Positions 53,152 to 63,720 of a stretch of DNA of 64,000 nt are shown piece by piece (positions within the stretch are counted from its first letter, which is position 1; each line of letters begins with the position of its first letter). This stretch comes from Macrothele yani. Taxonomy: Eukaryota; Arthropoda; Arachnida; Araneae; Macrothelidae. The notes beneath the pieces were generated by a model. The model worked only from the letters and a program-made list of their open reading frames with translations, was not told the origin of the DNA and made no database searches. Made by a program: the position numbers and the translations under genes. The DNA lies in contig CM077005.1 in assembly GCA_039090855.1 (NCBI GenBank), forward strand, positions 14,423,921 through 14,487,920. Reading direction: 5' to 3'.

Positions 53152-54600
53152 TAGGGTGTTTGGAAAGTAATTCTTCCATGTTTGTATCTTTCCTGCCAGA
53201 TAAGGTATCAAAATGAAATGTAAAATAAAATATAGCTCAGTATGTGTAATTTGTTTTTATACCTTATTTCTTCACATATGCTGCCTCTTGTTTGATACAA
53301 CGCAGCCTGCAGTGAACATGTTTTTAAAACCCTTCTCCATAGAATTCTTCAGGCTCAAAACTATTGGGTTGGCCAAAAAGTTCATTTGGTTTTTAAATAA
53401 AAATGACATATTTTTCATTTTTACCAATAACTTTATTGAAAAACATATTATTCACCGTTTTGTTCCAATACCTTCTGCCATCTTCCCAAAACGTTTTGTC
53501 TTTTTGAGCAAAGAACTGTACCAGGTGCCTTTTGCAGTCTTCCAGGGAATTGAAATTTTTTCCATTAAGACAATTTTGTAAAGACCGAAATAAATGGAAA
53601 TCCGAAAGTGCAATGTCTGATGAATATGGCGGATGAATCAGAACTTCCCAGCCAAGCTGTAACAGTTTTTGCCTGGTCATCAAAGAAACATTCGGTCTGG
53701 CTTTATATCCTGATAGAAGATTATGCATTTTCTGTTGACTAATTCCTGATGCTTTTCGTTGAGTGCTGCTTTCAGTTAGTCTAATTGGGAGCAGTACTTG
53801 TTGGAATTAATTGTTTGGTTGTCCGGAAGGAGCTCATAATTAGAGGACTCCCTTCCAGTCCCACCATATACACATCACCTTCTTTGGGTGACGACCGACC
53901 TTTGGTGTGGCTGGTGGCGGTTCATTTCATTTGCCTCACAATCTCTTCTGTTCCACATTATTGTACAGTATCCATTTTTCATCACCCATCACAATTTGTT
54001 TTAAAAATGGAACATTTTCGTTATGTTTACATAGAGAATCACATGCAGAAATACAGTCAAGCAGTTTCTTTTTCACTTATGTGGAACCCAAACATCAAAG
54101 TGATTAACATTCAAGCTGGTGCAAATAAATTTCAATGCTTGATTTGGATATTTTGAGTATGGCGGCTATCTCCTGCATGGTATAACGTTGATTATTCTCA
54201 ATTAATATTTCGATTTTATCGCTATCAACTTCAACTGGTCTACCAGACCGTGGAACATCGTCCAGCGAGAAATCTCCAGCACGAAACTTCGCAAACCACT
54301 TTTGACACATTTGATCAGTCACAGCACCTTCTCCATACACCGCACAAATCTTTTTTTGCGTTTTTACCTTTCTTGAAATAAAAGACAACTAAGCACTACT
54401 AGAGTCATCCTATGGAAAAACCAAACAAACTTTTAGGCCAACCCAATATTTTTTCATAGCAGCTTGAAGTGTATCATGTGTAAAATGAATTCCACTGAGA
54501 TGTTTCTGGATGCTACAAACAACCAGAAATCTGATGGTACCAAATCTGGACTGTAGAGAAGGTGTGGACAACTTCAGTTGGATGCTCTCTCTTGCTGCAG
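53152..54600 (-). mobile_element. older mariner, interrupted by another mariner
   Basis: The left end is probably ATAGGGTGTTTGGAAAGTAA near 53153. The flanks of the inner mariner read as one minus-strand mariner C-terminus: SPDLVPSDFWLF, SRNISVEF (54480-54570), then after the inner element SMEKGFKNMFTAGC (53280-53360). Strongly decayed. The right limit is not clear. Confidence 0.6.
53364..54446 (-). mobile_element. cecropia-type mariner inside the older mariner
   Basis: Ends TTGGGTTGGCCAAAAAGTTC and TTGGGTTGGCCTAAAAGTTT (reversed) with TA at 53362-53363 and 54447-54448, total 1083 bp. The N-terminus (54104-54388) reads MSFISRKVKTQKKICAVYGE, WFAKFRAGDFSLDDVPRSGR P. The C-terminus (53393-53728) has YKARPNVSL, where Tyr-Lys replaces the usual Asp-Asn, and the third Asp in ALSDFHLFRSLQNCL. 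GGTTGGCCAAAAAGTTC ends are the cecropia-subfamily type. The element is somewhat short and inactive. Confidence 0.9.
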
Positions 54601-55105
54601 CAGGAGCAGTAGTGGTGTGGGATCTGCCATTCTCATGTGTTACCCTTTAAGTGGCCGATGCACCTAAAACAAATAGTACCCAAAATGTTCTGTTCCCCCA
54701 AACAGAAATGTTGACATGGTGGCAGAGTCTTAAGAAAGCTACAGACAAACAATTCCTTTACCCCCCCTTCCCTCTCAGCAGTACTGATCATAAACTTGTC
54801 ACTAGTTAAGTGCTCCCTTCCAGTCCTTTATAATCTGCTACATGACCCCCAAGGCATCATGGGGAAATTCTAATAATCTTGACATGAACGTTATATCATT
54901 AAGTAGAACCAAGTGACTCAAACATCTTTTCTCTCTTTTCTTTCGTTTTTATAGCCACTTTTATCAGTCGGAAAGCATTACTATTAACCATTCCTAAATT
55001 ACCACTTTGAATAACCAAGCTGAGAGAAAAGCAAGTGTTCCTGATGTGCACAGGTTCACTCATTTCAGCTGTGTTCAGCCCACTTCTGAGACAGTGAATA
55101 TATGC
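54601..55105 (+). other. intron sequence
   Basis: No gene. It ends with AGTGAATATATGC (55093-55105), which recurs right of PLE-E. Confidence 0.45.
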
Positions 55106-56614
55106 AACATAGTTTGTCACAAATCTTTATTTTTCAAGTTGACCATGGGTTTTGCTGGGTATTGACCTAGCTTCATCAGAACAAATGGCACATAAATATT
55201 CAAATTGTATACCATATCATGAATGGTGTTTACAGTTATGCGTTTTGGTTAGATGCTTCTACGCGCTTGATAGAAATGGGGTGGATGCCATGTCATTAAC
55301 AAGTTGCAAAGACTTCTGATATATATATGGAAAGCTTCCAAAATATAAAGTTTGGTGGTTGAATATGGCTTGTCAGTTTTGCTTTTTCAAACAAATTTAT
55401 TGTCCTTTTCGTAACAGTCTTAAGCCATCGATGACTTCTTTAGGTCACAGTTCCGAATGTAGGTCTCGTGCTCCTTCAATCGAAAACACAAGGCTCTATG
55501 GGTCTGTCCTATATACAAAGCGCCTCATTCACATGGAATTTGATAAATTCCCCACAAGTTTTTGTCTTCAACAGAGTCCTTTGATCCTAAAAAGTTCATT
55601 TTGTTTATGGATTTAAAATTCACTTTAAAATGAAAGGTTTTGAAAATTTTTAAATTTTGAAGGCAATGTCACGAAAAATGGAATAATGGCAAAATTCTCT
55701 CGCAATGGGCGCATCATAGGAGTTAACGTGGAGATAGGCTTCAGTTCCTCGAATTTTGTTAGAGCCTTGTCTATAATGGAAGGGTTGTATTCTCACTGTA
55801 CTACAACATGTTTAAGGAAATAGTTCTTTTTCCAAACTGTCCTTATCTGAACAATTTGTTCAGATAAAGACGGTTTGGAAAAAGAACTTCATTTCCTTAA
55901 ATGCATTGCAGTACAGCGAGGATACAACCCTTCCATTATAGACAGGCTTCAGTTCCCGGAATTTTTATTAGAGCCGTAGTATCTCCACGTTAACTCCTAT
56001 GATGCGACCATTGTGAGAGAATTTTGCCATTCTATTTTCTCGTGACATTGCCTTCAAAATTTCAAAAATTCTCAAAACCTTTCATTTTAAAGTGATTTTT
56101 AAACCCATAAACAAAATGAACTTTTTAGGATCAAAGGACTCTGTTGAAGACAAAAACTCGTGGGGAATTTATCAAATTCCATGTGAATGTGGCGCTTCGT
56201 TATATAGGACAGACCCACAGAGCCTTGTGTTTTCGATTGAAGGAGCACGAGACCTACATTCGGAACTGTGACCTAAAAAAGTCATTGATGGCTTAAAACT
56301 GTTACGAAAAAGACAATAAATTTCTGTTTGAAAAAGCAAAGCTAACTGACAAGCCAGATTCAACCACCAAACTTGATATTTTGGAAGCTTTCCATATATA
56401 TATCAGAAGTCTTCACAACTTGTTAATGACATGGCATCCATCCCATTTCTATCAAGCGCATAGAAGCAACTAACCAAAACCCATGACTGTAAACACCATT
56501 TATGATGTAATGTACAATTTGAATATTTACATGCCATTCGTCCTGATGACACTAGGTCAATACCCAGCGAAACCATGGACGACTTGAAATAATAAATATT
56601 TGTGACAAGCTACG
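55106..56614. mobile_element. Penelope-like element E: inverted dimer with 1-nt spacer
   Basis: The arms 55106-55854 and 55856-56614 are reverse complements joined at TTATCTGAACAA-T-TTGTTCAGATAA, so the spacer is one base. Each arm carries only the GIY-YIG C-terminus. Combining frames, the right arm (plus) reads IYQIPCECGAS, YIGQTHRALCFRLKEHETYI; the left arm is the same on minus. Arms differ at many scattered sites, including about 20-50-bp gaps, so the dimer is not recent. AGTGAATATATGC at 55093-55105 and 56669-56681 may be the target duplication. Confidence 0.85.
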
Positions 56615-56655
56615 TTGTATTATCTTAATATATGTAATCATCACAAGACTGTAGT

Positions 56656-56721
56656 ATTTGAGATCAAGAGTGAATATATGCGTTTGGATGATTTGAGATC
56701 AAGAGTGAATATATGCGTTTG
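56656..56721. repeat. 31-bp duplicated unit
   Basis: ATTTGAGATCAAGAGTGAAT plus ATATGCGTTTG occurs at 56656 and 56691, 35 bp apart, identical. It adjoins the presumed right border of PLE-E and contains the presumed duplicated target. Confidence 0.85.
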
Positions 56722-57112
56722 CCCATTTTAATAATCACAAGTTAATTCATTCCAGTTTGTTAAAGGATTAAGAAGCATGGGCCTTTCTCACTGATGAGCT
56801 TTATTGATTCTTTGTGTCAATCTCATTATGGTGTGTTCACATAAGCCTCAGAGTAGATTTTTGCCTTTGACAATTTATCTTGGTGAATGATGCTTCTGTA
56901 GTCCCAACAGAAAACAGCAAGCCTGCATTTTGCAGTGGAAGGTTGAGACTTGAATTTTTTTTCTTTGTACAAGAAATGGAGTGACGATATTCAAGTCACT
57001 GCTTCATGTCAGAGTGATGCTCCCAAGTCACATCATGTGACAATGCTGTACAAGTAATCATGACCTTTACCCTTAGCATGTGGAAGAATCGTTCTCTAGG
57101 ACAGACGTCTAA
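56722..57112 (+). other. intron or intergenic sequence
   Basis: Nothing recognised up to the TA of the next mariner. Confidence 0.4.
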
Positions 57113-57114
57113 TA

Positions 57115-58386
57115 TTGGGTTGGTGCCAATAAAATGTCCAGCAAAGGACCAGCACACGTGGGCGGCGAGAACAGAAAAGTAGGACAACTTGCCTAGTCAA
57201 AATAATCCCCCTCGGCATCGACCCATAGTTCCCATCTGTCCGGCAAGGCCATGATTCCGGAATGAAAAAGTTTTGTGGCTGGGACCCGAAGAAGTCATCA
57301 ACTGCATGTTGAACCTCTTCTGTCGTGAACTGTTTCCCGGACAGGAAGTGATCGAGGCGATGAAACAGATGATAGTCTGTCGGAGACAAGTCCAGGGAAT
57401 ATGCAGGAAGAGGCCGTGCTTCATACCCCAAGGCACTTAGTGTCAGCATTGTTCGTTGTGTGACATGAGAGTGGGCATTGTCCTGGAGCAGAACACCACC
57501 ATGTCTGTTGACCAAAGCCGGTTGTTTCTGCAGCAATTTCTGGTGCAATTCAGCACAATAACATTCTGCAGTGATGGTTTGGCCTCTTGCCAAGAAACTC
57601 CGATGAATTATCCTGGCTGTAGACCACCAGACTTGGAGCATCATCTTCTTGGTGTATAAGGGTGGCTTAGGATGCCGTCCAGCAGGATGTGCCTTGCTTA
57701 ACCATTGTGCAGACAGTTTCCAATTATCATAAAAGACCCACTTCTGGTCGCAGGTGACAACTCGATGCAGTAGAGATTCCTTTTTATTCCTGGCAAGCAG
57801 CGACGTGCAGACTTCCAAACGCCTAGTCTTGATGGCAGTTGTCAACTCGTGTGGAAGCCACATGTCCAGCTTTTACCTTACCCAGTGCAGCCAAATGCTG
57901 AACAACTGTTGTGTGGTAAACACCCCTACCTCTGCCGCTATCTCATGACATGCTTTTCGGGGTCCGCTTCAACCAAACGTAACAGAACATCGTCAGAAAC
58001 AGCAAGAGGTCAGTGACCGCGTGCTTCGTTTTGCAGGTCCATATGTCTGCTTCGAAACTTCACAAACCATTGCCAAATGGTTCGTTCATTGGCTGTATTA
58101 TCCCCAAACGCTTTAACGTTTCGAGCAGCAAATCCTGCAGAATGGCCCAGTTTAAATTCGTACAGGAAGATGACTCAAATCCGGCTTCTTCACGTTTCCT
58201 TTACAAGCCACACTACGTATGAACCTTGTTCTCCATATACGTGCTAGCTATTTATAATAACTTGGTGACATAATACCCGCAACACCTGTGGGTGGTTCCA
58301 TTCTGCTGTGGTGGGGGCCTGTCTCCATTGCTCGTTCGCTCCAGACATTTCATTCGCACCAGACATTTCATTCGCACCAACCCAAT
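57115..58386 (-). mobile_element. mariner element with a long open C-terminal frame
   Basis: Inverted ends TTGGGTTGGTGCCAATAAAA and TTGGGTTGGTGCGAATGAAA with TA at 57113-57114 and 58387-58388, total 1272 bp. An 18-20-bp piece of the right inverted repeat (CCAGACATTTCATTCGCA) is duplicated in tandem at 58342-58377. It appears to lie within an older LINE fragment whose continuation is at 58390. Confidence 0.9.
57180..57863 (-). pseudogene. mariner DD34D transposase, C-terminal two thirds open
   Basis: The open frame (starting at 57863 and running past the coding end to 57096) reads RLEVCTSLLARNKKESLLHR, VVTCDQKWVFYDN (first Asp), GGVLLQDNAHSHVTQRTML (second Asp), SLDLSPTDYHLFHRLDHFL (third Asp). 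The last two are 34 residues apart, and all three are present. The N-terminal third (57870-58240) is recognisable only with several frame changes and stops (INQRTIWQWFVKFRS), so the gene is inactive. The preserved catalytic part makes it the most intact mariner core here. Confidence 0.85.
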
Positions 58387-58389
58387 AGA

Positions 58390-58680
58390 TTTTGTTGTTT
58401 ATCATGAGCACCTGAAACATTTTAATTGTTGGCACTCGTGTGATGAAGGGTGCAGATGTTGGCACTTGTGTGATGAGGGGTGCAGATGTTGGCTCTGATT
58501 ATTACCTCTTAAGCGTCACAAGTGAAGCTAAATGTTGGTTGATAAAAGAGGAACAGGAAGGTGCCTTTGACAAAAAGAATACAAAAGTTGAGAAACTTCC
58601 TCAACATCAGCTTTACTCTGAAATCCTGATGCAAATGTACCTTTATGTTGGCATTGTGTCTCCACTTGTAGACTTCTGAT
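58390..58680 (+). mobile_element. LINE endonuclease fragment E
   Basis: The plus frame reads FVVYHEHLKHFNC, CVMRGADVGSDYYLL, TSEAKCWLIKEEQE. This lines up with IVYDQRLKHLVDDICVMRGV DVGSDHYL of LINE D at 63000, the C-terminus of an APE endonuclease with its SDH motif (here SDY). A unit TGTGATGARGGGTGCAGATG (~30 bp) is duplicated at 58439-58498. Confidence 0.65.
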
Positions 58681-59344
58681 AGAAAAAATTGCGCTGCCCG
58701 ACTGTAAACATTGTCAAACTTATCCACTTTATTCCCCGCCGATTCTCCCAAGCCCGTTCCCTGGGCTGTTTTTTTTTCTTATTTTCTTGAAACATGAGTC
58801 TTTGGTAGATGGTATAACTGCACATTTGTAATAGTGTGAAGTGTATGAAAGTGAAATAAGTCTGGAAAATCTTCCTTTCTGAGATAATTGCTCATTTGAC
58901 ACATAAATTAACAGAATATCTAAAAAAAAAAAAAAAAACTGCTAGGGATTAAATGTAAAGCCCTTTTCTCCAAAGATTTACTAATTGCACCAAGGATTTT
59001 GGTACTATCCATCTCGTTTACCTTTTTAAAAACGTTGAGTTTTTGTACTTCAGTACATACATAAACATCAACTATACCCCATCTACATAATTCAGTAGTA
59101 ATGATTTGGTTACATGTATTTGCAGGCAAGTGCATGTGATTAAAAAATAGAAAGAAAATACCTAAATTTGTGTACAAGAAAACAGTAATTAAAGTGAAAC
59201 CTCTTGAACAGAAAACTCTTTAAGAAGGAATTCTGTTAATGCTGTAGGGTATTTTCAGCCCCAAGTAAGGCGTATATTATTTGCTATTATTAATTTACCA
59301 GTACAAGACTTCTGGTAAATCAGACAATAACACAACTACAAGTA
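58681..59344 (+). other. intron or intergenic sequence
   Basis: An A-run at 58923-58938. No gene recognised. Confidence 0.45.
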
Positions 59345-60040
59345 CACTGAGCTGTTCTTTGAGATTCAGAGGTTAGCTCCACAAAAAAGAAAATCCACCA
59401 GATAAATGTTTAACTGAGTATTTGCTTATTGTTGCCATATCAAACGTTTGCATTTATAGCAGTCTTGGCACACAGTTCGAGCTTCACTGGAATCCATCAC
59501 ACGGCACATACAAGACCTTTTGTATTTCATAATCTTTTCTCATCCAGACACTCCTGATTCTGATCCTCCCATGATTTCCTTGGCCCTCCTCTACCTTTCT
59601 TTCCTGCCTTTTGGGTTGAAAAATTTTTCTTGGTAAGCTTCTCATCACTTATTTTTTCAACATGGCCAAACCACTTAAGAATAATGGTCTCCACCTTACT
59701 GACAGCATTTTGCCTCACATTATGCATTTGCAGCACATCTTCAGTCTTCACATGATCAGAGAGTGTCTTACTTACCCCTCCATAAGTAACACATCTCTCC
59801 AGCACAGAAACAGCCCCTATATCTTTTCTGCAGTATCCAAGTTTCACTGCCATACATCAGAGTAGGAACAATTACACTTTCATACACAGCTATTATTCGG
59901 GACTCTCTTAAGAAACCATCATTCCTATAAAATCCTACTAAAGCAGCTATGACTTTCAATGAAGAATTCACTTGCCTACTAGTTTCACCATCTAATTTGT
60001 TCTCTCTGTCAAACATACATACATACATACATATCACTCA
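59345..60040 (-). mobile_element. LINE insertion C, 5'-truncated
   Basis: The LINE 3' tail is at the left (GAGGTTAGCTCC reversed), then on the minus strand NKLDGETSRQVNSSLKVIAA, VPTLMYGSETWILQKRYRG, LKWFGHVEKISDEKLTKK, GRGGPRKSWEDQNQECL. It is 5'-truncated at MFDREN. The 5' side continues into an (ACAT)n run at 60018-60037. Few stops, but it is only the RT C-terminal third. Confidence 0.85.
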
Positions 60041-60045
60041 GCTGT

Positions 60046-61368
60046 TCTCTGAGATTCAGAGGTTAGCTCCAAAAAGAAATTCAAATTACCAGATATTTTT
60101 ACTTACTTGCTGTCGTATCAAACTTCTCCATTTACAGCGATCGTGACATACAACTCGGGCTTCACTGATATCCATTGCACGCCGTACACAAGCTCTTTTA
60201 TACTTCATACTCGTAATCTTTTTCTCATGCAGACACTCCTGAATCTGATCCACCCATGTCTTCCTTGGCCTTCCCCTGCCTTTCCTTCCTGCCACTTGGG
60301 CTAAAATGATTTTCTTAGTAAGCATCTCATCATTCATTCATTCTTTCAACATGGCCAAACCACCGAAGCACATTGGTCTCCACCTTGCTAACAACATTTT
60401 GCTTCACATCACACAACTGCAACACATCTTTATTCCTCACACAATCAGACCATGTCTTGCCACAAACCTCCCGTAAGTAACACATTTCTCCAGCACACAA
60501 ACGACTTCCTATGTTTCTTCTGCAGTACCCAGGTTTCACTGCCATACATCAGAGTAGGAACAATTACACTTTCATACACAGCCATGCAGGACTCTCTAGA
60601 GAACCCACCATTCCTGTGAAAACCTCCCAGAGCAGCTATGACTTTCAATGAAGAATTCACTCGCCTACTAATTTCACCATCCAATTTGTTCCCTCTGTCA
60701 AACATGCTTCCTAAATACACAAACTCATTCAACTGGTCAATCACTTTGCTATTTATACTTACTTTACATTCAGTGCTACCAGTTCCTCTCTCAAAGACCA
60801 TAACTTTGGTTTTCCCCTTATTTATACTCAGTTTGAATTTCATGCAAACTTCGTACATCTGAGACAACATACTCTGCAAATCACTTTTGCTCTCTGGACA
60901 GTGTCATCAGCGCACAGCAGTCTGCACACACGGATATCACCAAGACATAAACCACTATAATCTATTTTGGCATCACGCATGCACGCGTCCATAAATATAT
61001 TAAACAGCCATGGTGACATTACACAGCCTCGTCTAACTCCTGCATCAATAGAAAACCATTTTGATAAAACACCATTCACTCATACACAAGCTCTGCTACC
61101 AGCATACGTGGCTTTTACACTATTAATTAGATTCTCAGTAACACCATATTCATTCAATACCTTCCACAAAAGTGTCCTATTTATTCGGTCATAAGCTTTC
61201 TCCAAATCTATGAAGGCAGGAAAAACTTTCTTACCAATAGCCAGATACTTTTCAATCATCGTGCATAATGCAAAAATCTGGTTAGTGCAGCCTTTGCCAG
61301 GCATAAAACCACTCTGAACATCCCACACTTTCTCTGATGCAAGACCCCATACTTTTTTAATAATCAAA
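60046..61368 (-). mobile_element. LINE D, 3' segment: RT and C-terminus
   Basis: Tail at 60046. The minus strand reads IIKKVWGLASEKVWDVQSGF MPGKG, FPAFIDLEKAYDRINRTLLW (first catalytic Asp), VRRGCVMSPWLFNIFMDACM, CRLLCADDT (YADD motif as CADD), KLSINKGKTKVMVFERGTGS, FVYLGSMFDRGNKLDGEISR, MAVYESVIVPTLMYGSETWV, LRWFGHVERMN, AGRKGRGRPRKTWVDQIQEC. It is an RT of a non-LTR retrotransposon with an APE endonuclease; from memory the closest type is the Jockey/RTE-like lineage common in arthropods, clade uncertain. A few frameshifts and the truncated 5' start at 61368. Confidence 0.88.
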
Positions 61369-62470
61369 CATGCTTCCTAAATACACAAACTCGCTCACCT
61401 GATCAATCACTGTGCCATTTAGACTTACCTTGCATTCAGTACTAACAGTTCCTCGCTCAAAAACAATAACTTTGGTTTTTCCCTTATTTTTACTCGGTTT
61501 GAATTTCATACAAACTTCGTACATCTAGGACAACATACTCTGCAACTCACTTTGCTGTCTGCCAACACGACTGTGTCATCAACGTACAGCAATCTGCACA
61601 CACAGATATTACCAAGACATAAACCAGTATTGTCCATTTTGGCATCACACATGCATGCATCCATAAATATATTAAACAGCCATGGCGACATTACACGACC
61701 TTGTCTGACTTCTGCACCAATAGAAAACCATTTTGATACACCACCATTCACTCATACACAAGTGCTACTGCTGGAAAACATGGCTTTCACACTATTATGT
61801 AGATTACCAGTGATACCATATTTATTCACATTACCTTGCACAGGAGTATCCTATTTACTTGGTCATTAGCTTTCTCTAAATCTATGAAGGCAGCAAAAAC
61901 TTTCTTACCAACAGACAGATACTTTTCGATCATTATGCATAATTGAAAAATTTGGTTAGTGCAGTCCTTACCAGGCATAAAACCACTCTGAACATCTTAA
62001 AGTGTTTCAGGTGTTAAGACTTTGCACCTTATCAATAATGATCTTTCCAAACACTTTTCCTGGCACACTCAGCAAGCTAATACCACAATAGTTCTTGCAT
62101 TTGGTCTGATCACCTTTTCCCTTATACAAGGGAACAATGATAGCATCCCTCCAATGCTGAGGAACCATTCCTAACTCCCAGCACAACTGGCAGATTTCAG
62201 TTAATCAGTCAATTACAGAGTCACCACCATATTTTAACAACTCAGCAGTTATGCCATCTACTCCCGGAGCCTTCCCATTCTGAAGAGATTTTAGAGCTTT
62301 ACACATTTCTTCTCCTGTGCTTCCATCTCTCACTATGACATCATCTGCTTCTGCCTCAGAATCACCTTTGCTTTCATGATCTAATAACTCACAGAAGTAT
62401 TCACCCAATCTTTCACTTAACACATTGGGCTCCCATATCATTTCTCCATTCCTATTCTTCACACAACTTA
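61369..62470 (-). mobile_element. LINE D, 5' segment: second copy of the RT region
   Basis: It begins at the left in the middle of GSMFD and reads upstream through VRQGRVMSPWLFNIFMDACM, YVDDT (RT catalytic motif), AFIDLEKA, then the linker KALKSLQNGKAPGVDGITAE LLKYGG (62205-62462), the conserved NGKAPGxDGI block before RT. The stretch 61369-62035 is a second version of 60704-61368, about 10% or more different by eye. So the RT region is present twice in tandem. Confidence 0.85.
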
Positions 62471-63720
62471 GAATTTTATTTCACCTATGTCTAACGTACT
62501 TCCAGAAGGTTTTCCCATCTTTCCAAAACGCCAGTTCATGCCTTTCCACATTTTCGTTTTTAACTTTTGCCTTACTCTGGCAAACTAGCTTAGCTGCCTC
62601 ATGCTTCTTACAATGATATTCGTTCTCAGAAACTCTACCTTGCAACATCCCCAAATATACTTCCTTTTTTCTTTTCACTGCTTCTTTAATCTCACTGTTC
62701 TACCAAGCATCACCTCAAATGTTACCCACTATTGTGGTACCACAGACCTCTTCAGCTGCAGTGACAACACAGTTCTTAAAACATCCCCACTTCTTTTCTA
62801 CTTCTTTCTCACATGACTTCAACTGATTCAGCCATTCACTGAGTAAATTACAACAGTAACACTGATGATCTTCAGGGAGCCTTTCAACCTTTGTTCTTTT
62901 CATCACAGGCCTATTCCTACATATTTCTCTTTCTCCAGCCAACATTCAGTTTGACTCATGAGACTAACTAGTAATGATCAGAGCCAACATCCACACCTCT
63001 CATCACACAAATGTCATCAACTAAGTGTTTCAGACGTTGATCGTAAACAATATCTATTACTCTTTTTGTCCAGAGTACAATTTTCCTAAGTGTATGTGTG
63101 GATACACTTGTGGTTGGAAAACATTTTGCAGATACACACAACCCATTCTCAATGCATAGCTCAATTAATCTTTCACCATTATCATTCATGCAAGAATCAT
63201 TAAACTTATTCAGAACATTATCAGAAATTGTTTTCTGAACACCTACTCAAGCATTGAAATACACAGCTATTATAACTTTCTCTTTAGCATCAAACTGGCT
63301 CAAAACAGCTTTAACTCATTCCAGAAATCTTCCTTCCTATCAGAAGGTTCTGAGTCTCAAAGTGCATACACTACAACAATTAGTGTTCTCTGAAGTTTCA
63401 AATGAATCCAAAGAATTTTCTCACTTATGCAGTTGTAGTGAATCAAGTTGTTCATCTTTTCACTTAAAATTACACCTACACCAGCCTGTCCTCTCACATT
63501 AGCCAACAACACTCCAGACCACACACACTCAAGGTTCCGTTCACTTCTTCTAAACCAATTTCTTTCTTTTTAGATTCATTTACACACAGCACATCCAATC
63601 TATACTTATTCATTTCTTCAATCACTTCATCATCTTTCCATTTATTCCTCTAGTATTCCATACACCAATCTTACACTTGCTCAGCTGAGATCGCTTTCTC
63701 ATTTGCCTTTTAGGAATTCC
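62471..63720 (-). pseudogene. LINE D APE endonuclease region
   Basis: Reading from the right edge: QLSKCKIGVWNTRGIN, EEMNKYRLDVLCVNESKKKE IGLEE (about 63690-63560), then in 62968-63189 NDNGERLIELCIENGL, KRVIDIVYDQRLKHLVDD, VMRGVDVGSDHYL. GVWNTRG, LCVNESK (catalytic Glu) and the final VGSDHYL (catalytic Asp-His) are the diagnostic blocks of an APE-type LINE endonuclease, which nicks the target. Stops and frame changes between blocks make it a pseudogene. 62481-62945 is the linker to RT and has fewer landmarks. Confidence 0.82.
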
